Shown piece by piece: positions 45,073 to 56,595 of a DNA stretch of 64,000 nucleotides. Source of the stretch: Xanthostigma xanthostigma (lineage: Eukaryota; Arthropoda; Insecta; Raphidioptera; Raphidiidae); NCBI GenBank assembly GCA_963575645.1, contig OY754465.1, positions 54,149,901-54,213,900 on the forward strand. The letters run 5' to 3'. The notes beneath the pieces are model-generated. The model had not been told where the DNA came from, searched no databases, and worked only from the letters and a program-made list of their open reading frames with translations. A program made the position numbers and the translations under genes. Each line of letters starts with the position of its first letter. Positions within the stretch are counted from its first letter, which is position 1.

Positions 45073-45086
45073 GTGAAAGTAGATCA
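45073..45086 (-). promoter_or_regulatory. shared upstream motif of tRNA-Ala
   Basis: TGATCTACTTTCAC (minus) lies 49 bases from the tRNA 5' end. The same 14 bases are found 50 bases upstream of the tRNA at 52987-53059, while sequence between differs. It could be a conserved polymerase III upstream element. Confidence 0.5.
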
Positions 45087-45089
45087 TTG

Positions 45090-46112
45090 TTGAAACAGTT
45101 TTGGGTGTGGTTAGTCGTACACTCATAATGTTTCAATAGAATATAAATAATTATTGAATACAAATAGTATGGTTTTGTAGTTTTTCTTATCGTTTAGATA
45201 TACCTATCTCGCTTTGAAATAAATATCATTAAAATATTATTTTATTTTGAAACTATATTGTTCTTCTCTGTAATTGTCTTAGCGTTATGCACTTGTTTAT
45301 TTTAGGGCTTTTGTCGAATTTCCTTTAAATAACATGTCTTCTTTAGTAAATATTTACTTTTTTCTATATCAGCCACTTTTCACCTGTCAAAATAAAAAGT
45401 GTCCGAAAAATACGGCAAAAGTTGAGGCATGCTCGCGCAAAATTGCAACTATGAACAGATCTATTTATATGATCTGTTTTTCGTTACCACGGTTACAACG
45501 CTAGTGTTAATATTTAACGCGATAAACGGCCCAGAGTGGATAAAAACATTACACTAGCATTTGTGGGAAAAGACGTAAGGCCCCGATCGATATGAATGAT
45601 TTATTTTCGCATGATCATAGAAACAAACGATTTTGATTGAGAAGATACGCAAGAATCTGCGCAACAATGAAACAATGCCTTTCATTGCATATATAGTGCA
45701 GCTATTGTGGCCACTTCCTCCCATTGAAGTTGCATCTGGGGCCTTGCGTATTCGAATCTCTTCGCATTATACACGTTGTTGTAATATCAGAGAGCGTTTA
45801 ACGGCTTCCTGCATCGCCAAATGTGGGTTAATTAATACAAAACGTCAGTCCGAGCCGGCCTATGTCCGAATACTTTAGAATGTCGCGCTAATATGGTAAA
45901 AAAAATTGACGGTATGCTTGATGGGTGGCCCGGAATAGGAGAAAACATTTTCGTGGCTCCCAGTGACCTCATTTCCTTTCGACGATTCTTCAAACTTTGC
46001 ACAGGCAAAAATTCGAAAAGTCCTCGCTCGGTGGCAGAAATTCTTGCCAGGATTTCTATTAGTACCCAAAAAGTTTGAAAAAAATATTATCTGCCTATTT
46101 TGCCACTGCCAA
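45090..46112. other. stretch without recognised gene
   Basis: 45600-46080 is GC-richer than average and has overlapping frames on both strands (81-101 codons), but no motif I can name. Possibly decayed coding sequence. Confidence 0.3.
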
Positions 46113-46113
46113 T

Positions 46114-46833
46114 TTAAGGAGGTTGATGCGTTACAGTCCCAATCAAAAGCAAGTCGAATTCTAAATAGGAACCTTTTCATAATAAATTTTTACAAAAGGT
46201 TGTAAGTCGATGATACCAATAAATTATTGTCATAAAGGCATAAATGAATATTTTTTTTAATATTAATTAATAATTATTTCAGTATTTTACTTAATGGACT
46301 AACTTTTAAATTTTTTGTACAAAGTTAGGTTAGAAAAAATAAATTTATGTAAATATCTGTATTTTACATATTTTTTGCAGTAAATAATTAAAAACAGAAA
46401 TTAGAAGTAATAAACATTAAAATTAAATCATTAGAAAGTTGAAAATTCAGTTAAAATTGTTAAAATTGTCAAGAATAAAAGTCCATAATCGAAAAGTGCT
46501 AAGGTTTAATATTTTTTTTTATTGATTAAAAGTCTCCTAATTAAATTGGAAAAAATATTAAAATATGCGTAAGACATCGATGCTTTACATAGTTTTCGGA
46601 ACTGCTGATATTATTTGGTTATTTGTAAAAAATTAAAATGTACCGTTTACATGCTAGGTTGACATATTTTCCATAAGACTACATGTAAAAGTTTTTTTTT
46701 TTAATTTTTAACTTTATAAATCTCCTAATGATTTTGGATTTTTAACAGAAAATTTTGTCATAAAAAAATCTATTAAAAAAACTTTATTTCAGATTTTTTT
46801 CATTATCTTCGTAAAACGGCTCAACCTCCTTAA
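46114..46833 (-). mobile_element. TTAA family B element, copy 2
   Basis: TTAA at 46114-46117 and 46830-46833 brackets TIRs GGAGGTTGATGCGTTA and complement GGAGGTTGAGCCGTT. The body matches 1602-2429 in inverted orientation, without the 200-base internal duplication. No transposase. Confidence 0.85.
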
Positions 46834-46839
46834 TGTATT

Positions 46840-47250
46840 TGTAATTAATGCTTTACCGCATGAATACTATGGTAAACTTTCCGGGAACATGACGCTTTTT
46901 TGGCAAGGTCGATTTTGGCAGAAATCTGTACCTCTGGGTTCTCTACAAGAAGGTGAACTGTTTGAGTTCGGTTTCACTTACCGAGCATTTTTTTTTAATT
47001 TATTTATTTTGTATTTATTTATTTACTGACAATCTCTGCAGGGGGTAAATTGGCAGAAAATATTTTCATCTGCAATTAGGAGGTCCTCCCAGATGCCTTT
47101 TCATTCATTTTCTGCCATTTAGTAGAGCAATTTTGAATTTTTTAAGTGCCCCAGCGTCGTATCGCAACGCGCTAGACCCCTTCTCTACTAAGTGGAATTG
47201 TAGAGGGGACTCACACTACACGAAAGTGCTCCTTAACCATTTCTGTCACA
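46840..47250. other. stretch without recognised element
   Basis: No gene or repeat recognised; AT-rich middle part. Confidence 0.3.
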
Positions 47251-47379
47251 GTCTCTCTAAGTATAAATATATTGTACGGATAATAAGATTCCATTTTTCC
47301 CGTTATTATATTATCAAAAGCAACTTCAATGTTACGCAGTTTGATAATCGAAGGGTATCTAGCCCGATTGAAGTTAACT

Positions 47380-47410
<31 letters not shown>

Positions 47411-47600
47411 AATTATAGACGCTCAACAGCTGAAGTCATCAGCGTCTATGTAGTCAATTGAAGCTTCTCTCTAACTATAAATATATTGTACGGAATAATA
47501 AGATTCCATTTTTCCCGTTATTATAATATTATCAAAAACAACTTCAATGTTACGCAGTTTGATAATCGAAGGGTATCTAGCCCGATTGTAGTCAATTGAA
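47250..47600 (+). repeat. spaced duplication with a (GA)n microsatellite
   Basis: About 140 bases starting near CTCTCTAAGTATAAATATAT (47252) recur from about 47465, both ending GAAGGGTATCTAGCCCGATT. A GA run (about 47380-47405) lies between. Confidence 0.85.
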
Positions 47601-47975
47601 GCTTGAGCAAACATTATTAATCTATCAATTAAATCACAAATTCGAATACATTCCGATTTCAATTATTAATTAATTCATCAATCAACAACGGTTGCAGTTA
47701 ATCGATTCGTCGAATATTAATGAGACGTGCCGCTTTTAAACCAGTAAAACGATCTCGTTATGCAACTGACAGGCCAAACGTTGAAATGAAAAACGCTGAA
47801 CGGCGATATTTCAATTTACAATCTCACGAGTCACAAAAAACTGACCGCGCCAAAAACGATCAAATTAACAGAAGACATTAATTCTCAGGTCAAGCATTGG
47901 AACGTTGTAAGCATTCCGATGTTTTAAGGGAATTAGCACTCCTAGGAACATGGGCTCGTACCGGTCAATTACGTA

Positions 47976-48466
47976 TCTTCTTCTAAATATATAAAAGGAA
48001 CCAGACTGATTGACTGATCTATCAACGCACAGCTCAAACCACTGAACAGATTGGGCTGAAATTTGGCACACAGGTAGTTATTGTGACGTAGGTATCCGGT
48101 AAGAACGGATTTTTGGAAATACAACCTCTAAAAGGGTGTTACGGGGGTTCAAAATTTGCATGAAGAAATCATATACGATGTATCAATTCGAATATGAGCA
48201 GGATTACTCCTGTCAACATATAAATCAACACGTGTTTCATGCTTCTTCAAAAACAACCCCTTCGGACGGTGAAAAGAGGTAAATAGTGTAAAAATCAACA
48301 CGGGTGTCATTTTCAAGGTTTTTCAGGGCGTTGATCACGTGAATGTCATCAATTTTGAAATTTATTAGGGTGGTCCTACGTCGAGAAAGGAGTAACTATA
48401 TGCCAAATAATGGGAACGCATCCGTGTTTCGTCTCAATCGCGTGCGAAGCCGCTGGTAACGGCTAG
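47976..48466 (+). mobile_element. non-autonomous Helitron
   Basis: Starts TCTTCTTCTAAATATATAAA after a host A, and ends GCCGCTGGTAACGGCTAG before a host T. GCCGCTGGTAACGGC is a hairpin just upstream of the CTAG, as Helitrons require. 491 bases, no coding sequence. Interior unrelated to the other Helitrons here. Confidence 0.8.
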
Positions 48467-49881
48467 TTTTCAAATAATTCTGTTATGCCTTGGCCTTTAG
48501 CCTTGGGACTAGTCATATAGTAAAACTTGCAATGCCATTCCACCCGGAAATTGCTTCTTTGTAAAGCAGCTGAACGTTAGTCAGCTCTTTTATAAAACGG
48601 CTAGCCACTTTGTAAAGCGGTAAAACTTACAATTATATAGCTGCGACACATATTTTTTTCGCAAAGTACTGCGCACTTTAAAAGTGAGGTTACGTTGTGT
48701 TTCGAGAAGTCGAGAGCCGTATGTATTATTGGCGCTATTGAAGGTATTCCCGTGCCGTATCCGGTGGCAGTTGGGTCGGTGCGACGGAAATACGCAACCA
48801 AAAATGATAAACGGAAGTCATGCATAATGAGTGCCAAAATATACGATATCGCGCTGTTTAATAATAAGCAAGGTGATTTGCACGTGCTATTTGAGGCTTC
48901 GGTGTAATTTTATCTCAAGTATACGATTACACCAGGGGTATAGAAACTGCTGGCTAGGTATACCGTAAAAGGCAGTGGCCACCTGACGTGCCTGAAATAA
49001 AATAATGTAACAAAACTGTTCTTGTTCGTGGTAGAAAATATTTATTAAGCCTAAGAAAGTGGATTTATGACATAAATCCCTAACTATATGCTTTATCAAT
49101 TATATCATTTAATGCTCATCTGCAGTTTGGCAACATTTGATATAATAATAATAATAATAATAACAATAATAATAATAATAGATTTGTTTTCACCGGTGTC
49201 GTTTAGAATGTGATTATTTTATATTATTTATCTGAGGAGGTACCCAATAATTCACGTTTCGACTTAAGTAGTGTTTATGAATTCGGAATCTGGATAGGCT
49301 ACATCTGTTTCTCCAGCAAGAAATAATACACAACCCGCATTAAAAAAGTTTATAAATAATTACGTCCTCTCCCACGCAACACGAATGGGATGTGTCTGTT
49401 TAATTAAAAACAAGTCGAGTCCACGAGCTTCAAGTTTACCGTTTTCAAAGCAAATCCGTACGTCTGTACAATTTCAGAGTTGGTTCCGCTTACAAGTTTG
49501 GATAAAACTGTTCACTTTAAAATAAAAATAAAAAAAACAACAACACGGAAAAACCCTGTCGACAAAAATAATGCATTTGCTAATTACAGGCATTGTGGCA
49601 TTTAATTTAATTTGTTATTATAATCAAATCTGTGATTATTTGTTCTTGAACCAAAAAGAGCTGATGGAACACCAATAGCATATTTTAAGGCAGGTCAACT
49701 CAGATCATGCAGACTTAGAATTTCAAAGAGTTTTTTTTTTCGAGAAATTTAATTTCAGTTTTAATTTATTCGATAGCAAGGATTCTTGAAGCCTATAGTC
49801 TTTCCCACCAACATACGTCATTATCATTGTCAAGTGAACAGCACATGTTTGACTAGGATGGTGTTGGAATGGTGAAATATT
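48467..49881. other. stretch without recognised element
   Basis: 48600-48900 has frames on both strands (70-78 codons) with no identifiable motif. 49142-49181 is an (AAT)n microsatellite. Nothing else recognised. Confidence 0.35.
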
Positions 49882-50135
49882 TATATTACAGAGTAGCTAC
49901 TGTTTGCTACAATTGTTAAGAAACACCCATTGTTACAACGCTATCAACATAGAAAAATTAGTTTATTTTACAAACAATGTCACCGTCGGGATACGAACCC
50001 CGAATCTTTCCACTATCGCGGCGGACTGAGTTACATTACACCACAGTGACACAACTATCAAACTATGATTTATAGCATTGGTAACTGATTTTTTCACATC
50101 ATGCGAGTAGCAAACAGTAGCTACTCTGTAATATA
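49882..50135. mobile_element. TIR element enclosing a tRNA-like sequence
   Basis: A perfect 29-base inverted repeat, ending ...GTAGCTACTGTTTGCTAC, lies at 49882-49910 and 50107-50135. The tRNA-like stretch is in the middle (49978-50051). 254 bases in all. Either a MITE that captured a tRNA-like SINE head, or a palindrome-ended SINE derivative. Confidence 0.75.
49978..50051 (-). ncRNA. tRNA-like sequence, not a standard tRNA
   Basis: On the minus strand, TGTCACT at the start pairs with GGTGACA at the end as a 7-bp acceptor stem (one G-U pair). A T arm with B box GGTTCGTATCC and TCGGG/CCCGA stem is intact. The A box region (TGGTGTAATGTAA) is degenerate and no regular anticodon stem forms around CCGCCGCGATAGTGG. 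It could keep polymerase III promoter activity but is unlikely to be a working tRNA. Confidence 0.5.
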
Positions 50136-50202
50136 TTATAATAATTACTATATGTATCATTCTCATTGAAATATTTACGCCTATTGGGTCGTATAATCCA
50201 GG

Positions 50203-50470
50203 TTTCACCCGGGTGCAAAACTGTAAAATTTATTATCACAAAGTCTCTCTCTCTCTTATCTGGAAATATTATATATTAACCTTCCCATTTACGAAAGCAT
50301 CCAACCCCGACTCACGTAACAACTCACACACATAATATGTGATGGTTACAAAATCCGTTTTTAGTGGGTGTCTAATTCGAGGAAGGGTAACTGTCACATT
50401 TCAAGTCAATCGAGCGTACAGTTTTGGAGATCTCGTGATGAATCAATGAATGCTATTTCGTATATATAGA
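50203..50470 (-). mobile_element. Helitron remnant
   Basis: On the minus strand it starts TCTATATATACGAAATAGC at 50470 and reaches TTGCACCCGGGTGAAACC, the usual 3' hairpin, at about 50200. The final GGACCGCTAG is changed beyond recognition. Confidence 0.65.
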
Positions 50471-50539
50471 TTTGAATCAACCAATATTTGTTAGCCTCAT
50501 TTTTTGTTTGGTCCAAATAAATTTTAAGATCTAATATAC

Positions 50540-50897
50540 ACAAACAAATATTTGTTTCTCTCAAAAAAAATCTGTTAGTGTTAAAACTTTTAAAGGTACG
50601 ATTTTCTGATCACGCCATATAATGCTCGCGTAACGACAAGCAATTATCAACATCATCCACCATATGGCACCAGCCAGACCAGAAGAGCGACTCGATCGTC
50701 GCCATCGTCCACAACACGCCGGAGTTAGACCGGACCCAAGCCGATTGTTGTACAGATTGTTATATGGCCCCATATGGTATGACGTCGCTATATATAAAAC
50801 TGCCCGTGCACTAGGTGTGTACAACCTTTCGTTACGATTTTTAACTATCCAGGAACAGGAGTTCTCAAATTTTTCCATGACACGTTTCCCTTCTCCC
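50540..50897. other. GC-richer unassigned stretch with TATA-like site
   Basis: 50660-50760 is GC-rich, with a CTATATATAAAACTGC string at about 50788-50803. Overlapping frames (81-105 codons) on both strands have no recognised similarity. It directly precedes repeat C. Confidence 0.25.
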
Positions 50898-51046
50898 CGT
50901 CCAAGTTGAAACGTATCATCTCTGAATATAAATCCAAAGAATGCAAATTATTGTTGACACCATATACATAAAATAAGAAAGCCAGCGTACGAGCATAGTT
51001 TTCCCCGCACCGTTAACGTGCCTACCCAACCTCCTTAAACCCAAAA
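50898..51046 (+). repeat. repeat C, copy 2
   Basis: Matches 23155-23295 (GTCCAAGTTGAAACGTATCA ... CTACCCAACCTCCTTAAA). Confidence 0.65.
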
Positions 51047-51230
51047 ATTAACTGTAATTCTTTTTCATGTAAGGTTACTGTCAAATTTAAGTCCCGCTTA
51101 ATTCTCCGCTCAGTTTTGTCTCACATCGCGATACAACTCAGAAACATATTTTGTAGATTATCCCAAGAGTGGAAGTATCAAAAATCATTATTCTCCTAAA
51201 CTCCATGATCGGATTAATACTGTAACGAGA

Positions 51231-51681
51231 CGACACTGGAGGTGACAACAATACGCACGTTGTTATCGGACCCGATGTAGACAACAATACGCACATTGTT
51301 GTCGGAAACGTGTAGAAGAATGCCGACGCTTCGTAAATGTTCCAGAAGGCAACTAAAGAGCTATATATAAGCAGCGCGTAGCGAGGAAAGTTGACAGTGG
51401 TGTGCTAACTACATAAATAGACGTTAAATAAATAGAGAATTGTGTAAATAGATAATAAATAATGACTATATAAATTTGGTGTGAACAGGTGATATAAATA
51501 TACTTTGTACAAAGTGTAGTCAGTATTGCTTATAATAATTTATTTGTTTTTCCGTTATTTATTTTATTTCATTTTTGCATTATTGTAAATAAGTACTTTT
51601 TAGTTTGTTTTTGTAAAAATTTATTTTTGTAAATCAATATTTTTACCACCAACAAATAACAGTTTAGTCAGTTTCGTTACA
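51231..51681 (+). mobile_element. solo LTR 2
   Basis: Begins TGTAACGAGACGACACTGG and ends GTTTCGTTACA, with an exact 4-base TSD ATAC at 51227-51230 and 51682-51685. It has a TATA-like site (GCTATATATAAGCAGCGCG) and two ACAACAATACGCAC(A/G)TTGTT repeats in the U3-like part. Matches LTR 1 at 43594-43993. No internal retrotransposon sequence adjoins it. Confidence 0.88.
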
Positions 51682-51689
51682 ATACCAAA

Positions 51690-52980
51690 TCGACTACGCA
51701 CCTTTTAATTTGTGTAATTTCAAAGCTGAATTTTTAATTTTATGGGAAACATCGTTCACGAACCGGCATTAAAAGTTGCAGGTTTGTACTGTGCTGGTCC
51801 ATGCTTGATAGGTGTGCGCTGTCTTTAATATCTACATTTTTATAAAAAAAAAATCGTTCAACCCTGACAATGCAATATCAATTATTTAGAGTTTTTTAAT
51901 TAAAAGATGAAGTGGACGGAAATAGTACAAGCGAACAATAAAGAAATGAATGAAAATTTAATGAAAACTTGAAACTACTACAAGTGCTCCTGCTGTTTTA
52001 TCTTCAACGTCAAGCATGAAAAAAAAAACAACATCAAAAACAATTGAAGATGATGTAGTATAAACCGTCATTTTTGTTATGCACCATATTATGAAAGGCT
52101 TCAAAAAATAATATGTGAATTATATAGTTTCTGACAAAAATTAGATTCAATTTTTACGGTTTCGTAGTCACATGGCAAAAACGGAAATCTAGTAATTTTG
52201 TCACCTCCGTTCATTCGTCCACCATCTTTCCATCAATTTGGATGAAATTTTACAGGCAGATGTCTAAAGTGAACCGCTATATAACTGTGTAATGTAATGA
52301 CATTACATGGGGTATTGTTGGACAGTTCTTTAAAAATGCAGTTTTTCTTCTTAGGCGACTATAAACTTCTATACAGTCGTTAATAATATGCCCCCCCCCC
52401 CCCCCCCTCTAACTTTGCAACCATGTGATTAAATATTCGGAAAATTCGGGAGAGTAGCACAATACTTTTAACGAAAATAAGTTTGAACAAAATATTTAAA
52501 CAAGCTGTAGTAGTTCATAGGAACTTTTCTTACAGGATTTTTTAGATGACTGTCATATTTCTATTATAATATACCGGAGACAAGAACCGCGGCTATATAT
52601 TAACTTTAAATAAAACCGTCCGATGTCGCTAGTGTACATTCCAACATTTATTAATACGACTTGGTTTTTGAAAGACTAGAAAGTGATATAATTAGCGCAA
52701 ATAAATAATTCATTGATACTAGACTTTTTTTAAATTAATAATCTACAAAACAGTACCAACACTATGCAATGACGCATTTCTATGGTAGGGTATGATATTT
52801 GTCAAGCAACGACATGAGTGTGCAAAAAAATGTTATTCTATCGAGCTATTGAAAATACTGGGAACCACTATATTTTATTTTACGACCTACTAAAAATGTA
52901 TCACACAAATTAATTATTTTACCCAAAATGTAATAAAAATTGTATTGAAAAAATGTATAAAAGAGAAAAAAAAGAAAAAT
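51690..52980. other. stretch without recognised element
   Basis: No gene or repeat recognised. A 17-base poly-C run is at 52391-52407. Confidence 0.3.
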
Positions 52981-52986
52981 CTGGTT

Positions 52987-53059
52987 TGGAGGCGCCGGGT
53001 ATCGATCCCGGTACCTCTCGCATGCTAAGCGAGCGCTCTACCATCTGAGCTACGCCCCC
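52987..53059 (-). tRNA. tRNA-Ala (anticodon AGC), second copy
   Basis: All 73 bases are identical to 44952-45024 and in the same orientation, 8 kb away. Oligo-T for termination lies at 52967-52979 (minus). The flanks differ apart from a few bases next to the gene and the 14-base upstream motif. Confidence 0.97.
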
Positions 53060-53108
53060 CGATATCTGTAGCACCAATGTAGACAATTAGTATGTCCAAT
53101 GCCAAGAC

Positions 53109-53122
53109 GTGAAAGTAGATCA
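53109..53122 (-). promoter_or_regulatory. shared upstream motif of tRNA-Ala, copy 2
   Basis: TGATCTACTTTCAC (minus), 50 bases upstream of the tRNA 5' end, identical to 45073-45086. Confidence 0.5.
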
Positions 53123-53334
53123 GTTACGTTGTCTTTACCGAAATAAAATCACGTCTCGTGCATACACTTATTTTGTATACAAGCTAAAAATATCCAAATA
53201 TGCTTTCAATTTCAACTGATTGCTTTCTTCTGCACTTGGAACATAAATAATTGTAGCAGCGTTATACAATTATGATTAAAACAGTGGCGTCTTTGAATCT
53301 TTCGCGAGAGGGGTAACGAAAACTACGTTACCAT

Positions 53335-53912
53335 TTCAACTTCACTAGTGGGGAATGGTAGATACTAATATAATATATTATTAAAATTCACTTAAAATTT
53401 ACACAATATTTCTTTGTTTTGCGGGTTCCCCGACTTCAAAAAAACATATTTTTGGAAAAAATTTGTCTGTATACACCAAACAGGTCAAACGGATCAGCGG
53501 ATTGAAACCAAATTTTGGGAGGATGTTTCATAAGCAAATATGAAGAGCCCTGTGGTTTTGGGGGAAAATCGGCGCTTGCGCAGAAGAGATATATACCATA
53601 ACTTTATTTTTTATACATATAATGATGGTATATTTTGCATAACGGTTTATTATTCTATATATTTTTACAAGAAAGTTTTGCAAAGAAAACCTTTTTTTTT
53701 AAACTTTATGGTTTCGAAAATATTTAGAAAATAAAATCTGCTGTTCTTTTGCTCTGTAGATCTGTTAGTTGAGAAGCAAGCTTTGTATAATTTTTACATG
53801 ACGTGATAACATAATATATAGATAACCATACTAGCCGTTACTCGCGTCACCGCACGCGTTATCAGAAGTTTAATGTCTATAATGTCAATATTTTTGAAGT
53901 TGTAGCTCAACT
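53335..53912. repeat. dispersed repeat H, copy 2
   Basis: Aligns with 690-1335, with similar order and lengths, including the Helitron-like ACTAGCCGTTACTCGCGTC string at about 53830. Confidence 0.65.
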
Positions 53913-53914
53913 GA

Positions 53915-54810
53915 TTCGACTTTTAATAAAGTTTATTTATTTCCAAAAAGTCAACCTTGATCATTTTCAGATTTTTTGTCTGTCTGTTTTTGTGTTCGGG
54001 TCGATATTCGTACGGAATTCAGATAATTAAATCGACAATGCAATTTTCGTATTCAAACCCATCCATCCGAAACATTATAAATGTGGGTACATATACATTC
54101 GAAAATGCAAATACATTTATTACAAATTGATAAGACCAAAATAACAGAGATCTATTGGCAATCCTATTTTACCGTCTACTGATTTTATACATTATTACAT
54201 TCATTCGAGAAGAAATAATAGCCAAGCCGCAAGACTGTCTAGATTCTACACTATGACCACGGATACGGAGCTACCGGAAGAATACATACTGTTTAATTAA
54301 TATAGAAAAACGAATACTGCATTCAAATAAAAAAAACCCGACCACGCCTATCACAATTACAAGACGAGCTTCCAGTTTGAAACGTAGCCGGGTAAAACAC
54401 ATTACAGTGGAAACTCTATATGTAGCGAAATTTAAGAGACCGGATATTTTAGTTGGGGGGCAGATTGTAGTGTTGCCGTTAACTGGCAGGATCGCCATGT
54501 AGTGTTGGTGGTTAATCAGGTTCTTTAAATTTAGTAAAACAATTGAATTTGATTTAATAATCATTTATTTACTTTACCAACGTCGACCTACGCCAGCTCG
54601 CGCTGGCATAGCCACGTGCGTCCACCACCTGACTTCTTCCTTCCTTCCAAATACACACATATTTATATCATTCAAAATGCAAACGTCGCGTTATTAACTA
54701 GAACGATTATTACTAATCGCTTTAAATTAACATATCTTGCAGTTCTACATTTCAAATGATATACGTAACTATATCCTACTTACTGATGTATCCACTACAA
54801 GATGTGGCTG
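53915..54810. other. stretch without recognised element
   Basis: No gene recognised. A GCCAGCTCGCGCTGGC hairpin lies at about 54592-54607. Confidence 0.3.
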
Positions 54811-55155
54811 GGACTTTTTCCTGCTGCCTCTCGCCGAGAAACGGTAATTCCTGTACCGGCCATCTTGTTGAGGTTTTCAATGTTTTCCCTCAATAATTTC
54901 AGATAAATATTGAGATGGTTCTTTATTCACGGCCATGATTACCTGTCAAACTCCTATGCTCAAAATTTGTCTACCTTATCGAAATGTCCTAAAATTTCTT
55001 CATTCGCCCATTGCTATTAATTAAGTGGAAGTTTAAAAATATAGAAAATAACGGGAAGTGTGATAGATGGAAAATAGTAATAGTGCGAATGGCGTCTGTT
55101 ATGAGATAAAGTCGAGAAACGGACGTTAAACGCATTATTATCATTATTATTATTG
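54811..55155 (+). mobile_element. SINE, 5'-truncated copy
   Basis: Matches 32953-33270, from GACTTTTTCCTG to CGTTAAACGC and the (ATT)n tail; the tRNA-like head is missing. Confidence 0.85.
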
Positions 55156-55171
55156 TCTTCAGCATTGACCA

Positions 55172-55275
55172 GCTTGAGGCCCTGAAGATGAAAATAAATT
55201 TTTCGAAACGTTGGCCACTAGCGTAACATTGATAAAGCTTGTTTATGATCCTCAACCAAAACCTTCCTTCATCGT
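55172..55275 (+). mobile_element. half copy of the 3-kb palindrome
   Basis: Matches 3122-3225: TTGAGGCCCTGAAGATGAAA, GAAACGTTGGCCACTAGCG and CCTCAACCAAAACCTTCCTT. The left arm is absent, so the palindrome is not an obligatory part of the repeat. It lies right after the SINE tail. Confidence 0.8.
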
Positions 55276-55870
55276 ATTATTATTATTATTATATCTTATA
55301 GACTGGTGTGATTTTTTTTCACTAAGCAAACGGCTTGCATTTAAGTAATAGCTTTATCTGTAATTTCTATCTCATCTCTGAGGTTATACAATAGTTACTA
55401 AAAGCTATTTCAGTTTGCAACAAAAATAATAAACCAAGCAACACAGAACTTTCATAAAACTGGTGGAAACAGAAAACAAAAACGAATCGTACACTAGCAT
55501 TATTTTTTCTACTGTTCGTACTGTTAAGAGAAAACTTTGAAATAAAAAATAAAACTTTTATAATAATCTAACTGGAAAACGTGCAGGAGTTCATATTTTA
55601 TATTGTTATCATCCGTCCTTCTTATGTGATTTAGTTAATTAATATATTCTGAATAAAGGGGGATAGGACCTCAAGCTTGTGTATTATTTTAATTTTAATT
55701 GAAGTCACAAATTGTGGACGAAATGTTGGCACTAAAAAATTAACATACAGGATTAAGGTCCTATTCTCCTTTATCCAAAGCAGTGATGGCAAACCTTCTT
55801 GAGAAGTAGGCCACTAAGTCAGTGGCGTTCCTTGTAAAGGAAGAGGGGGGATGGTTAAATACTTTATTTT
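55276..55870. other. stretch without recognised gene
   Basis: 55648-55785 has imperfect inverted strings (GGACCTCAAGCTTG; GGTCCTATTCTCC). No clear element. Confidence 0.3.
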
Positions 55871-55871
55871 T

Positions 55872-56441
55872 GACGTGATAACGTCTTATAAATTGATGAA
55901 TCACCAATCTTATAAATTGATAAAACACCGGCTGCATGCACGAAAAAGTGTAACGTTCCTAACGTTCCGCCTGACCCTGTGCGTGCTTTTCTCGAAAACG
56001 GCCCTAACGATTTGGATGAAATTTACTGAAAAGGGATTTTGGGGGGCAAAAAATCGTTTTAGCTAGGTCTCATCTCTCGAAAAAATCGTTTTCATACAAA
56101 TTTTATCATTATAAAAATCAATTTTTTGACGTATGAAAATACTTAAATATTGTAAGTAGGTTTTGGAATTTTATATAAACAGTGAAACAATTGTTTTCAA
56201 AATATTATGACAATTAATCTTCGAGACTTAAAATAAATACGAAAGAAAGAAAGTTAAAAAAAACAATTATATTATAGGTGGTAAGTAATTTTAATAAATA
56301 AACTTAACCTAAATTTGAAGCAAAAGATGCAATATCATAGATTCGAATTATTATAATTATTATATAAATTTAGGTTATGTATTACGGAATACGTTATCAC
56401 GTAAAACTATCGTCCGTAAACCGACTTTACAGACAACCAAT
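55872..56441 (-). mobile_element. repeat family E, copy with repeat G inside
   Basis: Ends GACGTGATAACGTCTTATAA and ACTTTACAGACAACCAA are the family E termini, inverted relative to 17976-18865. ATCTTATAAATTGAT-type sequence is duplicated near the left end. The middle (55990-56345) is repeat G, also found at 57365-57740. Confidence 0.65.
55990..56345 (+). repeat. repeat G, copy 1
   Basis: About 355 bases starting CTCGAAAACGGCC and ending GATGCAATATCATAGAT, with more than 90 percent identity by eye to 57365-57740 in the same direction. Confidence 0.85.
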
Positions 56442-56474
56442 TTTTTTAGTTGGAAACTTTTTTTTGGACGACTC

Positions 56475-56595
56475 AAGTTTAAAAAATATAGAACATAACG
56501 GGGAGTGTGATAGATGGAAAATAGTAATGGTGCGAATGGCGTCTGTTATGACATAAAGTCGAGAAACGGACGTTAAACGCATTATTATTATTATA
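56475..56595 (+). mobile_element. SINE 3' fragment
   Basis: Last 120 bases of the SINE, through GGCGTCTGTTATGACATAAA to the (ATT)n tail. Confidence 0.8.

Noticed and set aside
48601-48907. Possible DDE-type fragment (IIGAIEGIPVP pattern)
   Set aside because: A weak resemblance to the GAIDG motif of Harbinger nucleases, but no further conserved block follows; not strong enough to annotate.
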